Counted from the first letter of the stretch, positions 8,551-18,319 are shown. The stretch: 64,000 nt of DNA from Propionispora vibrioides (GCF_900110485.1 NZ_FODY01000025.1:1-64000); one strand, 5' to 3'. A program made the numbers and translations. Notes: generated from the letters alone by a model not told the origin.

Positions 8551-10476
8551 TTAAGCTACATTTGCCGTTTCAGCCGAGCGCAGCAAGCGGGCCGAGTTTA
8601 ACACCACCAGAATAGAACCGGCATTATGGACAATGGCGGCGGCCACCGGTCCCAATATGCCCACGGCGGCAAAACCGATAGCGACTATATTGATCAGATT
8701 GGCCACTATAATATTCTGCCCAATCGTTTTATAGGCACGCCGGCTTACCTGAATGGCTTCCGGTATTTTCCGCAAGTCATCCGACAAGAGCGCAATATCG
8801 GCCGCTTCGATGGCAATATCGGTGCCGGTGCAGCCCATGGCAATCCCAATGTCGGCCTTGACCAGAGCCGGCGCGTCATTGATACCGTCGCCAATCATCG
8901 CCACTTTGCCGCCGGCAGCCTGATATTCCTTGATAAAATTCACTTTATCTCCCGGCAGCAAGTCACCGTGAATGACCGGAATGTTCAGGCGGCTGCCAAT
9001 AGCATGGCCGGCGGCGGCAGCATCGCCTGTCAGCATGACCAAACCGGCAACCTGCTTAGGATACAAGGCACTAAGCACCTCGGCCGCCTCCTGGCGAATA
9101 GGGTCTTCAATGACCAGCATGCCCACCACCGCGTCACCTTCCACCAGGAAAACCACCGTACCTCCCAAGGCCTGTTCCGCGTCGCAATAGGCAGCCTGTT
9201 CGGCGGTTAGTCCGATATCACGGCCAGTTAACAAAGCCTTATTACCTAATAGATAGCCAATCCCTTCATAACCGGCGATAATTCCCTGCCCAATAACCGG
9301 GCGCCAGTTATCCGGCTCGACCGGCAGAATGTCTTCCTCTGCGGCTGCCTGCAGGATGGCCTTGGCCAAATGGTGCTCCGAGCGTTTTTCAATACCGGCC
9401 GCTATCCCCAATATAAAGGCCCGGTCGCGGCTACCGAAACAGCGGACCGCCTTTACCTGAGGCTTGCCGATCGTAATCGTGCCGGTTTTGTCAAACAAAA
9501 TGGTATCAATCCGTCCGGCCGATTCCAGGACCTCGCCACCCTTGATCAAAATCCCCCGCCGGGCAGCCGCGCCAATAGCGGCGGCAACAGCGGTAGGCGT
9601 ACTGAGCAGCATGGCGCAGGGACAAAAAACAATCAGAATGGTAACACCCCGGACAATGTCGCCTGTCACCAGATAGACCAATAAGGCAATCGTCAAACTA
9701 AGCGGCACAAACCAGTTGGCCCAGCGGTCAATCATCCGGGCAATCGGCGCCTTGCTTTCCTGGGCTTCCCTGACCATATTGATAATATGCCCCAGCGCCG
9801 TATCCTGCCCGACCTTGGTAGCCACCAGTTCGATACTGCCTGACGTTGCCAGGGTACCGCCAAAAACTGTATCTCCCTCCCGCCGCTCCAGTGGAATGGA
9901 TTCGCCGGTGATCGCCGATTGATCCACCGAGGCATAACCGGCAGTAACCAGACCGTCAACGGGAATTTTATCCCCCGGTTTAACCAGCAGCTGATCGCCA
10001 ACCTGCACGGCTTCGGCGGCAATCTCCTGCTCCACACCGTCTTTTAACAGGCGCGCCTTAAGCGGCGCCAGTCCGGCCAGCTTCTGGAGCGCCAAATTGG
10101 CTTTCTCCAACGTCATATGCTCCAGCAGCTCGCCGATCGTCATAATCAGCGCTACTTCGGCGGCGGCAAAATATTCACCGATAGCAAGCGAAGCAAGGAT
10201 GGCAATGCTGACCAACAGCCCCACCTTGGTATCACCCCGCTGGCAGATGGCCCGGATGGCTTCCCTGACGATCGGATAGCCGCAGAGTATGGCGGCTATC
10301 AGGGCCGTATCTACACCCGCGATGCTGGGCAGCAGCCCGGACCAGTAACCGCCGGTCAGCAGCGCCGTCACGGTTATAATCATATAATCCTTAGTATGGC
10401 CGCCATGAGCATGGTCGTGGCCATGACCACAGCATGACTGGGTCTCATTTTTTTCTAATATAGTTGTTTTCTCCAC
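8551..10476 (-). CDS. P1B-type heavy-metal-exporting ATPase
   Basis: A 641-residue metal pump with all P-type ATPase landmarks: TGES (190-193), the transmembrane metal site CPC (285-287), the phosphorylated DKTGT (329-333) and GDGIND (529-534). There is no ferredoxin-like metal-binding domain; instead a Cys/His-rich tail (CCGHGHDHAHGGH) lies at about 15-27. Two points are odd. The usual SEHPLA nucleotide-site motif reads SEHHLA (366-371), and the last membrane helix has HNAGS (617-621) rather than the aspartate-bearing signature of ZntA/CadA. The start is GTG 10476 behind GAGGTGG; a longer frame to 10530 overlaps the regulator. It is co-transcribed with an SmtB-like regulator, so zinc is likely but cadmium, lead, manganese or others cannot be excluded. 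Confidence 0.9.
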   Translation of the reverse strand: MEKTTILEKNETQSCCGHGHDHAHGGHTKDYMIITVTALLTGGYWSGLLPSIAGVDTALIAAILCGYPIVREAIRAICQRGDTKVGLLVSIAILASLAIGEYFAAAEVALIMTIGELLEHMTLEKANLALQKLAGLAPLKARLLKDGVEQEIAAEAVQVGDQLLVKPGDKIPVDGLVTAGYASVDQSAITGESIPLERREGDTVFGGTLATSGSIELVATKVGQDTALGHIINMVREAQESKAPIARMIDRWANWFVPLSLTIALLVYLVTGDIVRGVTILIVFCPCAMLLSTPTAVAAAIGAAARRGILIKGGEVLESAGRIDTILFDKTGTITIGKPQVKAVRCFGSRDRAFILGIAAGIEKRSEHHLAKAILQAAAEEDILPVEPDNWRPVIGQGIIAGYEGIGYLLGNKALLTGRDIGLTAEQAAYCDAEQALGGTVVFLVEGDAVVGMLVIEDPIRQEAAEVLSALYPKQVAGLVMLTGDAAAAGHAIGSRLNIPVIHGDLLPGDKVNFIKEYQAAGGKVAMIGDGINDAPALVKADIGIAMGCTGTDIAIEAADIALLSDDLRKIPEAIQVSRRAYKTIGQNIIVANLINIVAIGFAAVGILGPVAAAIVHNAGSILVVLNSARLLRSAETANVA

Positions 10477-10486
10477 AAGAACCACC

Positions 10487-10849
10487 TCACTCTTCAATAT
10501 GTTCAAGGCATTGACGAAACAGTTGCACAATATGGCCGTCGCTCAGGGAATAATATACGTGCTGCGCCTCCTTGCGGGTTTTTACCAGGCGCATATTCCG
10601 CAGCAGCCGCAACTGATGGGATACGGCCGACGGGGACATATTGAGCAGTGTGGCAATATGGTGCACACAGAGTTCTCCGGCTTCGGCCAAAACAAAGACA
10701 ATTTTGACCCGGGTTGGTTCGCTCAGCACCTGAAAGGTATCGGCCACATCCAAGAAGATTTCTTCATCCAGCATGCTATCTTTTATCACCGCTAACCGCC
10801 GCTCTTCCACGCACAGATTATCACCGCAGTCAGCCACTTTTCCTTTCAT
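10487..10849 (-). CDS. SmtB/ArsR-family metal-sensing repressor
   Basis: A 120-residue winged-helix repressor. The recognition helix region reads MSPSAVSHQLRLLRNMRLV, very like SmtB. The alpha-5 metal site is complete: Asp and His in SDGHIVQ, then His and Glu in LEHIEE, with the same spacing as SmtB D104/H106/H117/E120. This predicts zinc-type sensing. Extra cysteines near the N-terminus (ADCGDNLC) and in ELCVHH could form a second, CadC-like site. It precedes the P1B ATPase by ten bases and should repress the pair through the operator at 10874-10895. The ATG at 10849 is preferred over the TTG one codon earlier. Confidence 0.9.
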   Translation of the reverse strand: MKGKVADCGDNLCVEERRLAVIKDSMLDEEIFLDVADTFQVLSEPTRVKIVFVLAEAGELCVHHIATLLNMSPSAVSHQLRLLRNMRLVKTRKEAQHVYYSLSDGHIVQLFRQCLEHIEE

Positions 10850-10873
10850 CAATGAACACCCCGCTTCTATGTG

Positions 10874-10895
10874 TATATGAATATACGCTCATATA
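10874..10895. promoter_or_regulatory. Operator-like inverted repeat for SmtB/ArsR regulator
   Basis: TATATGA, 8 bases, TCATATA is an imperfect palindrome 25 bases upstream of the regulator gene. It is of the form bound by ArsR/SmtB dimers. Confidence 0.6.
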
Positions 10896-10947
10896 ATCAC
10901 ATACTCATTATAATCAAACCAAGCGCCGGAAGCAATACCTGCTCGTC

Positions 10948-10989
10948 AAAAAAATAAAAAGCCAAAAGCACCTGTTTGGCGCCTTTGGC
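10948..10989 (-). terminator. Terminator after dnaB
   Basis: Minus strand: GCCAAAGGCGCC pairs with GGTGCTTTTGGC, followed by TTTTTATTTTTTT. A strong intrinsic terminator for the rightward block of genes ending in dnaB. Confidence 0.85.
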
Positions 10990-11007
10990 ATACCTTACGT
11001 CCGGACT

Positions 11008-12348
11008 TTATGGTGGTCCTTCCATGCGGGTCAGATTATCAAATTTAGTAAATTGCTTATGGAAAAAGAGCTGGACTGTATCCACCGGACCGTTGCGGTG
11101 CTTGGCAATGATGACTTCGGTAATATTCTTCTTCTCCGTATCGGGATTATAATAGTCTTCCCGGTACAGGAAGGAGACGATATCGGCATCCTGCTCCAGC
11201 GAGCCCGATTCCCGCAGATCGCTTAGCATCGGTTTTTTCACCTGACGGGACTCGACGCTGCGGCTAAGCTGCGAGAGCGCGATAACCGGCACATTGAGTT
11301 CACGGGCCAGCGATTTCAGCGAGCGGGAAATTTCCGAGATTTCCTGCTGGCGATTCTCACCGCTGCGACCGCTGTTGCCACCTTGCATGAGCTGCAGATA
11401 GTCGATGATGATCAGCTTCAGTCCATGTTCAATTTTCAGCCGCCGGGCTTTGGCGCGCAACTCCACTACACTGATGCCCGGCGTATCGTCAATGAAGACA
11501 GGTGAAGACGACAGCCGGTCTGCCGCCTTGATCAGCTTGGGCCAGTCCTTATCCTCCAACTGGCCAATACGCACCCGCTGCGAGTCGATGGGAGCCTCGG
11601 CGCACAGCATACGCTGCACCAGCTGCTCCTTGGACATTTCCAGACTGAAAAAGGCCACCGGCTGTTTTTCCCGAATCGCAATATGCTGGGCGATATTCAA
11701 CACAAAGGCAGTTTTCCCCATACTGGGGCGGGCCGCAATCAGGATCAGATCCGAAGGCTGCAGCCCCGAGGTCAGTTGATCCAAATCCTTAAAGCCTGTG
11801 GCCAGTCCGGTGATGCCGCCCTTGGATTCATAGAGCTGTTCAATTTTGTCGATGGCACCAAAGATAATGCTTTTGATCGGGGTAAAATCCTGGCCGACCT
11901 TGCGGTTGGAAACACCCAGGATTTTCTTCTCGGCCTCATCCAGGATGGTGGCCACTTCCTCGGTTGCCTCATAGCCCATGCCGGCAATCTCAGTGGCCGA
12001 ATTAATGAGTTGCCGCAGCAGCGCCTTTTCCTCAATAATCCGGGCGTGATACAGCACATTGGCCGCCGTTGGTACGGCATTGGCCAGCGAAGTGATGTAG
12101 GAGATACCACCGGCACCCTCCAGTTTTTCTTCCTTGCGTAAATATTCAGTTACGGTAATCAAATCTACCGCGTCGTTTTTGTTAAAAAGCTGCAACATGG
12201 CATTGAAAATCAGCCGGTGCGCCTCACGGTAAAAATCCTCTTTGCGCAAAAACTCGGCCACTTTGGAGATGGCCTCCCGTTCGATCAGCATGGCGCCCAG
12301 CACCGACTGCTCGGCTTCCACATTTTGCGGTGGTACTCTATCTATCAA
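11008..12348 (-). CDS. dnaB: Replicative DNA helicase DnaB
   Basis: The hexameric 5'-3' helicase that unwinds DNA at the replication fork. At 446 residues it is full length. The N-terminal primase-binding domain opens with PPQNVEAEQSVLGAML, and the RecA-like core has the Walker A ARPSMGKT, Walker B-like IIIDYLQLM, and LSQLSRSVESR. No intein is visible. In many Bacillota dnaB follows rplI, as broadly here, but lonC lies between them. A separate hairpin follows lonC, so dnaB may have its own promoter. Confidence 0.97.
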   Translation of the reverse strand: MIDRVPPQNVEAEQSVLGAMLIEREAISKVAEFLRKEDFYREAHRLIFNAMLQLFNKNDAVDLITVTEYLRKEEKLEGAGGISYITSLANAVPTAANVLYHARIIEEKALLRQLINSATEIAGMGYEATEEVATILDEAEKKILGVSNRKVGQDFTPIKSIIFGAIDKIEQLYESKGGITGLATGFKDLDQLTSGLQPSDLILIAARPSMGKTAFVLNIAQHIAIREKQPVAFFSLEMSKEQLVQRMLCAEAPIDSQRVRIGQLEDKDWPKLIKAADRLSSSPVFIDDTPGISVVELRAKARRLKIEHGLKLIIIDYLQLMQGGNSGRSGENRQQEISEISRSLKSLARELNVPVIALSQLSRSVESRQVKKPMLSDLRESGSLEQDADIVSFLYREDYYNPDTEKKNITEVIIAKHRNGPVDTVQLFFHKQFTKFDNLTRMEGPP

Positions 12349-12390
12349 GCAAATTCCCCCTCACCCACTCGTACCTTACGGTGATCGCAG

Positions 12391-12430
12391 ACTAAAACAA
12401 GAGGTATAGGGATGGGACCATCCCTATACC
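12391..12430 (-). terminator. Terminator after lonC
   Basis: GGTATAGGGATGG (12403-12415) pairs perfectly with CCATCCCTATACC (12418-12430); on the minus strand it is followed by TCTTGTTTTAG. The T-run is weak, so read-through into dnaB is possible. Confidence 0.6.
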
Positions 12431-12436
12431 AACCTG

Positions 12437-14368
12437 TCAGGCACTGATTTGTTCGATCTCAGCAAATAAAATTTGCAAGGCTTCTTCCACCGTATCCACC
12501 GGACAAATTTCCAGTCCTAGATGGGACTGCGGAATATCCTGCTCATTTTCCTTCGGAATAATCATCGTGGTAATACCGGCTTGCTTGGCACCGTAGGCTT
12601 TCTCAAAGACGCCGCCGACCGCCTTGACCTTACCCTGAATCGAAATTTCGCCAGTAATGGCTACATTTTGCCGGATAGCCTGTCCAGTAATGGCGGAAAT
12701 AATGGCCGCCGTAATGGCTGTGCCGGCCGACGGACCGTCAATCCGGCCGCCGCCGATAATATTGATGTGAATGTCGTAATTGTTCAAGTCTTTGCCGGTA
12801 ATCTTACGGACTACCGCAGCAGCGTTAAAAACCGAATCCTTGGCCATGCTGCCGGCGGTATCGTTAAACCGGATGCTGCCTTTGCCGGCTTCCGTCAGCG
12901 GGAAGGCAACCGCCTCAATTTCCAGTACTGAGCCTAGATAGCCGGCTACGCCGAGACCGAATACCTTACCCACCTCAGCGACTGCCGCGGCCTTGCGGGT
13001 TACATAAGGCGTCAGGCGGCTCACCTGGGCTACCCGGTAGACATCCTCCTTGGCAATGCTCAGCGCGGTTGGATCGCTATCGGCACGATACAAGGCCAGC
13101 CCGTAAGCATCGGACAGAATATTGATGGCTTTCCGGCCTTCAATAGTATATTCACTGATCAGACGCGGCACGTCGGCATCCATGTCGACGCCCAGCTTTT
13201 GCGCCGCGTTATAGATAATCTCTTCAATGTGCTTCGGCGTCAGCGGTTCAAAGTAAATTTCGGCGCAACGGGAACGAATGGCCGGATTGATGTCCTCCGT
13301 ATCACGGGTGGTAGCCCCAATCAGGATAAAATCAGCCGGTGCCCCTTCCTCAAACAGTTTTTTAATATACTTAGGGATATTGCTATCGGTCGGATCATAA
13401 TAGGCCGACTCAAACGACACCCTCTTATCCTCCAGTACCTTGAGCAGCTTATTCTGCAATAAAGGGTCCATTTCGCCGATTTCATCAATAAACAAAATCC
13501 CGGCGTGCGCATCGGTTACCAACCCCGGTTTGGGTTCGGGGATACCGGTCTCGGCCAGATCTCGCCGCGCCCCCTGATAAATAGGATCGTGGACCGATCC
13601 TAGCAGTGGATTGGTCATATCACGGGAATCCCAGCGCAGGCTGGTGCCGTCAACTTCAATAAACGGCGCATCCGGTGCAAAGGGCGTAATTTTCATCTTC
13701 TTGGCTTCTTCCAGCACCAGCCGGGCCGCCGTAGTCTTGCCGACACCGGGTGGTCCGTACAGGATCAGATGCTGCGGATAAGGTGAAGCCAGCTTGGCCC
13801 GCAGGGCTTCAATCGCCCGTTCCTGACCCACGATTTCTCCCAAAGCCGCCGGACGAAGCAGTTCCATGGCTGACTTGGTCAGTCCTTTTTGCTCCAGCAC
13901 TTCCAGCATGGCGTATTTTTTCAGGGTCTGCGGATTTTCCACGCTGTTTTGCTCTTCCTTCAGCACCTGCATCTTGATTTCTTTCACATATTCCTGATGG
14001 CGTTCTTCCATCTTTTCAGCAATCTTTTTCTCCAGCTTTTCTTCCACTGTGCGGCGGGCCATCAGATCGGCCAGTTCATCCTCGATTTCTTCCAGAATAT
14101 CAGGAATCTCCTCCGGCAACGGCAGTTTATCCACCGTCGGGTCCTCAAATACGACTTTTTGCAAGGCCAATACCCGCTCCGGCAGGCTTTCGGAACGCAT
14201 TAATTCCAGCGCGTCCAGCTTGCCGGCCCGCAGCACCACCTTCTCGGCTCCCATAATGCCGGAGAAAAGGCCGTACAGGGAAGCCACCTGGCGTTTTAAT
14301 TGTTCGTCTGACGACGTTTTTTGTTCCATTGACTCGGTTCGCAGAAACTTATTTAAAAAGTCTTTCAT
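12437..14368 (-). CDS. lonC: Spore-type Lon-family ATP-dependent protease (LonC)
   Basis: A 643-residue AAA+ protease of the Lon superfamily. It lacks the standard Lon N-domain and instead has a charged helical N-terminus (about 80-145). Walker A GPPGVGKT is at 205-212, Walker B ILFIDEIGEMD at 291-301, and the Lon catalytic dyad is Ser547 (GPSAGTA) and Lys590. This layout matches the Lon subfamily described from endospore-forming bacteria, so it supports a sporulating host. It lies between rplI and dnaB; its sporulation stage and substrates are not evident from the sequence. Confidence 0.9.
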   Translation of the reverse strand: MKDFLNKFLRTESMEQKTSSDEQLKRQVASLYGLFSGIMGAEKVVLRAGKLDALELMRSESLPERVLALQKVVFEDPTVDKLPLPEEIPDILEEIEDELADLMARRTVEEKLEKKIAEKMEERHQEYVKEIKMQVLKEEQNSVENPQTLKKYAMLEVLEQKGLTKSAMELLRPAALGEIVGQERAIEALRAKLASPYPQHLILYGPPGVGKTTAARLVLEEAKKMKITPFAPDAPFIEVDGTSLRWDSRDMTNPLLGSVHDPIYQGARRDLAETGIPEPKPGLVTDAHAGILFIDEIGEMDPLLQNKLLKVLEDKRVSFESAYYDPTDSNIPKYIKKLFEEGAPADFILIGATTRDTEDINPAIRSRCAEIYFEPLTPKHIEEIIYNAAQKLGVDMDADVPRLISEYTIEGRKAINILSDAYGLALYRADSDPTALSIAKEDVYRVAQVSRLTPYVTRKAAAVAEVGKVFGLGVAGYLGSVLEIEAVAFPLTEAGKGSIRFNDTAGSMAKDSVFNAAAVVRKITGKDLNNYDIHINIIGGGRIDGPSAGTAITAAIISAITGQAIRQNVAITGEISIQGKVKAVGGVFEKAYGAKQAGITTMIIPKENEQDIPQSHLGLEICPVDTVEEALQILFAEIEQISA

Positions 14369-14432
14369 GCTGTTATTTCCTTTCTATGTTCCGAACGAAC
14401 CACTACTATTTTATCTATTGTCCGTTCGCGCG

Positions 14433-14879
14433 CTATTGTGCCCGGATATGGACCTGGATTTTAGCCGTAATTTCCGGATGAACCCGGATAATCGCCGGAT
14501 AAGTGCCCAAAGCCTTGATGGCCTCCTTCAGCTCGATTTTGCGTTTGTCAACCTCAATGCCATGCTGGGCGGCCAACGCTTCAGCCACATCCTTACCGGT
14601 AACTGAACCGAACAGCTTACCGCCTTCACCGGTTTTCACGGCAATCGACACTTCCACCTTGGAAATTTGTGCCGCCAGCACCGTGGCCTCATCCACCTGC
14701 TGCTGGTGCTTGCGTTCTTCCGAGGCTTTTTTCTGCTTGGTTTCGTTAATGGTGCTATTGTTAGCTATGATAGCCAATTTTTGCGGCAGTAGGTAGTTGC
14801 GGGCGTACCCTTCCGATACCTCAAGAATTTCCCCTTTTTTGCCGAGTTTTTTAACTTCTTGTTGTAGGATTACTTTCAT
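14433..14879 (-). CDS. rplI: 50S ribosomal protein L9
   Basis: L9 binds 23S rRNA near the L1 stalk and helps keep the reading frame. At 148 residues it is normal length; the N-terminal KKGEILEVSEGYARNYLLP is the family signature. The start is taken at ATG 14879, which has GGGAG at suitable distance; a GTG nine bases further out would leave no spacing. It overlaps the end of gdpP by 29 bases, so it is translated from the gdpP transcript, as in many Bacillota (gdpP-rplI-dnaB). Confidence 0.96.
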   Translation of the reverse strand: MKVILQQEVKKLGKKGEILEVSEGYARNYLLPQKLAIIANNSTINETKQKKASEERKHQQQVDEATVLAAQISKVEVSIAVKTGEGGKLFGSVTGKDVAEALAAQHGIEVDKRKIELKEAIKALGTYPAIIRVHPEITAKIQVHIRAQ

Positions 14880-16854
14880 TCTCGTCACTCTCCCTTATAT
14901 AGTTAGCGCTGAGTTCAATGACCCGCTGCTTCACATCATCGATGTCCGCCCGTTTAAGCTGCGCCCCGGCCATGGTTTGATGGCCACCGCCGCCAAATTC
15001 CTCCATGATGACCTGGACATTGACGTCATCGCTGGAACGGGCACTGATGCCCACACCGTCCTCCAGCGGGAACAGCACGAAACTCATCCGGGCTCCCTCG
15101 ATGCGCAGCATGGCATCGGCGGCCTGGGCCGAAACCATTTGAGCATTTTTTATATGATAGGGGCAGGTGGCAATGACCACGCCGCCCGGCAGCATTTCAA
15201 TATTGCGGATAATCTCAGCTCGCGCCTTGACAATGTCGAAATCGACGCGGAACAAATGCTTCACCAGGCGCGGATCAGCGCCGGCCCGCCGCAGGAACGA
15301 GGCGGCCTCAAAGGTTCTTACCCCGGTCTGCACGGCGAAGTTCTTAGTATCCACCACAATCCCGGCATACAGAGCCGTCGCCTCCATCCGGGTCAGGTCC
15401 AGTTTGTTGTCAAAATACATGAGCAGCTCGGTAATCAATTCCGAGGTGGACGACGCCGACGGTTCGAGGTATACCAAAAAGGGATTGGCTATAAACGACT
15501 CGGAGCGCCGGTGATGATCAATCACAATAATCCGCTCAATCCGTTCCAACAAAGCCGGCGCGGCCGTCAGTTCCGGCCGGTGGGTGTCGACCACCACCAG
15601 CAGCGTATCTTCCGTCCCCTGCTCCGCCGCCTCTTCCGGTGTAATGAAGAAATTCTGGTACTCGTCGTATTCCTCCAGCAACACCTGCAGCTTATTGACC
15701 GCTACACCGGGCTGACTGACCACGACATGCGTTTCCCGTTCCAGATAGCGGGACATCCTGGCAACACCAATCGCCGCCCCCAGACTGTCAAAGTCCTCGT
15801 TCGCATGGCCCATGATCAACACCCGCTGGGCGTCGCCTAAAATTTCCTTGATGGCCTGCGCCACCACCCTGGCCTTAACCCGCGTGTTTTTCTCGGCCGC
15901 CTTGGTTTTGCCGCCGTAAAACTGAACCTTGCCGTCAATATGGACGGTAACCTGATCGCCGCCGCGCCCGAGCGCCAAGTCCAGACCGCTCTGCGCCCGC
16001 TGGCCCAGTTCGCCTACGGTGGCTTCGTCGGCCGCCACGCCGATACTTAGGGTTACCGGAATCCGGTTGCCGGCCTGAACTGCCCGGACGCGGTCAAGAA
16101 TATCGAATTTGTCCTGCATAGCTCTCGTCAGCGCCTGTCGGTCAAAGACAGCGAAGTACATGTCCTCGGCGTATTTTTTCAAAAAACCGTCCAGCTCGGT
16201 CACCCATTCGACCAGTAAGTTATTGACTTCCGCCAAAATGACGCTGCGCTGTTTCTCATTCAACCCAAACAGGACATCATCATAATTATCAATCTGAATA
16301 TGAGCCAGCACCGGCAGGGACATGCTGCACTGGGCCCGTTCCCGCTCGCTGGCGGAAATGTCCGAAATGTAAAGAATCATAAATTCCTGCTCAGCTTTAT
16401 CTTCCTTGAGCATTTTATGGATGACCTGAAAATGCCTGTCACCGACCGATTTTATAAAATGGCCCGATTTGCCCCAGATTTTCGTAACAGTCAGCTCCGG
16501 CCATAGGTCAGTCAGTTCTTGCCCCTGTTCAACTTCCCCCTTGCCCCAGTCGGTCAGGACGGAATTAAACCAGTGCAGACGTCCTTCGGCGTCTACGATG
16601 GCGATAGCTACCGGCAGATTTTGCAGCGCATAGCAGGTCGCCTGGTCAATAGTCTGGGACATGGAATTCAAATACACGTTTAACGCCCGCTGCTGCTGAG
16701 CATAGCGCTCTTTGCCATACATGTACAGCACAAATAGCAGGATGACTCCCAATATGGCAAAATAACGGTTATAAAAAACGATAATCATAAGTAACGCAGC
16801 CGACACAGCCAGATAAACCCGTGTATCGAACCAAAAAGAAGGACCTTGTGGCAT
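14851..16854 (-). CDS. gdpP: Cyclic-di-AMP phosphodiesterase GdpP (YybT)
   Basis: GdpP hydrolyses c-di-AMP to pApA and so sets osmotic and cell-wall balance. The 667 residues show two N-terminal membrane spans (about 12-45), a PAS-like domain, a degenerate GGDEF domain and a C-terminal DHH/DHHA1 phosphodiesterase. The DHH part has GHANEDFDSLGAA, VVVDTHRPE, VIDHHRR and the final GGGGHQTMAGAQL. The start ATG follows GGAGGCG. It is coupled to rplI by overlap. Confidence 0.95.
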   Translation of the reverse strand: MPQGPSFWFDTRVYLAVSAALLMIIVFYNRYFAILGVILLFVLYMYGKERYAQQQRALNVYLNSMSQTIDQATCYALQNLPVAIAIVDAEGRLHWFNSVLTDWGKGEVEQGQELTDLWPELTVTKIWGKSGHFIKSVGDRHFQVIHKMLKEDKAEQEFMILYISDISASERERAQCSMSLPVLAHIQIDNYDDVLFGLNEKQRSVILAEVNNLLVEWVTELDGFLKKYAEDMYFAVFDRQALTRAMQDKFDILDRVRAVQAGNRIPVTLSIGVAADEATVGELGQRAQSGLDLALGRGGDQVTVHIDGKVQFYGGKTKAAEKNTRVKARVVAQAIKEILGDAQRVLIMGHANEDFDSLGAAIGVARMSRYLERETHVVVSQPGVAVNKLQVLLEEYDEYQNFFITPEEAAEQGTEDTLLVVVDTHRPELTAAPALLERIERIIVIDHHRRSESFIANPFLVYLEPSASSTSELITELLMYFDNKLDLTRMEATALYAGIVVDTKNFAVQTGVRTFEAASFLRRAGADPRLVKHLFRVDFDIVKARAEIIRNIEMLPGGVVIATCPYHIKNAQMVSAQAADAMLRIEGARMSFVLFPLEDGVGISARSSDDVNVQVIMEEFGGGGHQTMAGAQLKRADIDDVKQRVIELSANYIRESDENESNPTTRS

Positions 16855-16936
16855 AATTTCGCCTCCATATCACAGCGTCAGCCTTAGAACATGCTTGTAA
16901 ACTATTCCGTTAGTTTGCAAACACGCCTAAACCACG

Positions 16937-17899
16937 CTACTTCAAACTGCGGGACCGCAGCCGCCGGTAATCAAAAACCACATCCCACAGTCCGGCAAAA
17001 AAGGTTAGCTCCATACAAAAGCCGTTAGTGAAGGTTAAGAACAGTATAATACCCTTTACCAACCTTGACAAATTGTATTTATCGGCAAGGTAGTAAAATA
17101 AAGACAATCCCTGTAAAAAGAAGAGCACTAAGAGCAGCATACCCAGATTGGCACTGATCGTATCCAGCGGCTGTACATCCCGGTAGTGACCCCAATAGAA
17201 CATAACCGCCACAACAGCACCGGCATATAATATGCCACGCGGCAAATGCCATTCGGTAAATGGCGGAAAAGTCGGGACCTCCGTCCCCAGTCGCCGCAGC
17301 AGGACGCGGGCCGCCAGCAGGTTGACCCAGGCATACACCACCGACGTAAGCACCAGCAATCCCGGCAGCAGGAGTTTTAAAAGCTCCAACGTAGCCGCCG
17401 ACATGGCTGCCATACTGGTTAGCTGCTCTTCATTGAACAGCCCGGTGGTGCGATACATCGTCTGCACCTCACCGAAGGCTTCTGTCATCATATCCAGTTG
17501 ATCAGATAACGGGTTGATACCCATAACCAGAAAACCCAGGGCCAGAACGGCCAGCACACCGGTCAGCGAGGCGGCGGTCGTCACCAGCAACGTTTTCAGC
17601 GGGTGATATTTTTGCCTAATCGCGTGCCCCAGCACGACGCCCATGCCGCCAAAAGCCAACACCGCCTGCAGTGCCGTCAGTGGCTGCAGTACCATAGCCG
17701 TCACTAGGCCGGTTATCACCACTGCCAGCAAACTCCAGGTATAACCATGGCGCACTCCCAGCAGCGTAAGCGGTACAGGCCAGATAATTCCGGTCACAAC
17801 CCCCAAAACCGGCAGGTATACACTCATAATAATCATCACAATCGCTACGGCTGATAAAATGCCGCTTTCCGTCATCGGCCGAATTCGCGTCTGCTGCAT
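16937..17899 (-). CDS. YybS-like DUF2232 membrane protein
   Basis: A 320-residue polytopic membrane protein with about eight spans. Its position next to gdpP-rplI and its style match the YybS/DUF2232 family, distant relatives of ECF transporter S components; no substrate is known. The start is taken at ATG 17899 because GAGGAG lies nine bases before it. The open frame extends 38 codons further, but into the neighbouring gene. Confidence 0.75.
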   Translation of the reverse strand: MQQTRIRPMTESGILSAVAIVMIIMSVYLPVLGVVTGIIWPVPLTLLGVRHGYTWSLLAVVITGLVTAMVLQPLTALQAVLAFGGMGVVLGHAIRQKYHPLKTLLVTTAASLTGVLAVLALGFLVMGINPLSDQLDMMTEAFGEVQTMYRTTGLFNEEQLTSMAAMSAATLELLKLLLPGLLVLTSVVYAWVNLLAARVLLRRLGTEVPTFPPFTEWHLPRGILYAGAVVAVMFYWGHYRDVQPLDTISANLGMLLLVLFFLQGLSLFYYLADKYNLSRLVKGIILFLTFTNGFCMELTFFAGLWDVVFDYRRLRSRSLK

Positions 17900-17903
17900 C
17901 CGT

Positions 17904-18212
17904 TCATCTCCTCTGCTGCAGATAACGCTGACAGGCGGTAAAATCGCCGAATAAGCGTTCCGCCTCATGTTCCTGCCGTATATTATCCCCAATTTTTCCC
18001 ATAATAATCTCATCCAGTTCCCCGAAGGAAATACCCAGCCGCCTGGCCAGGATATAGCACAATATAATCAGGGATGCCAGCCCCTCCTTGATCGCCTGCT
18101 CACTGTTCTTGGCCATCGCCTGGTATAAATAGCCCACATTGGCGATGATTTCCGCTTTTAACCACTCTATAAACCGCATTTTGCGCAGGATTTCCGTTTC
18201 ATGAGAAAACAA
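17904..18212 (-). CDS. Small MazG-like protein
   Basis: A 102-residue, mostly helical protein. The best start is TTG 18212, seven bases after a perfect AAGGAGGG; the long upstream open frame runs back through a repeat element and is not used. The helices and the ILCYILARRLGISFGELDEIIMGKI segment resemble short MazG-like proteins found beside yybS in related clostridia, but the metal-binding EExxE of active MazG pyrophosphatases is not obvious, so activity is doubtful. It ends four bases before the YybS-like gene and is probably co-transcribed with it. Confidence 0.65.
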   Translation of the reverse strand: MFSHETEILRKMRFIEWLKAEIIANVGYLYQAMAKNSEQAIKEGLASLIILCYILARRLGISFGELDEIIMGKIGDNIRQEHEAERLFGDFTACQRYLQQRR

Positions 18213-18319
18213 GGCGTTTCCCTCCTTATGATGTGCAAAACAGACAGATCGTAAATATATTCGGAAAGCTTGGCCCGGTTTCCTGCCGCCGGTGCGAAAA
18301 ATAGCCGATAAAAGCAAGG

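Noticed and set aside
14797-15840. 347-codon open frame on the plus strand
   Set aside because: It lies opposite gdpP and rplI, has no ribosome site and no family resemblance; it is a shadow of GC-biased coding sequence.
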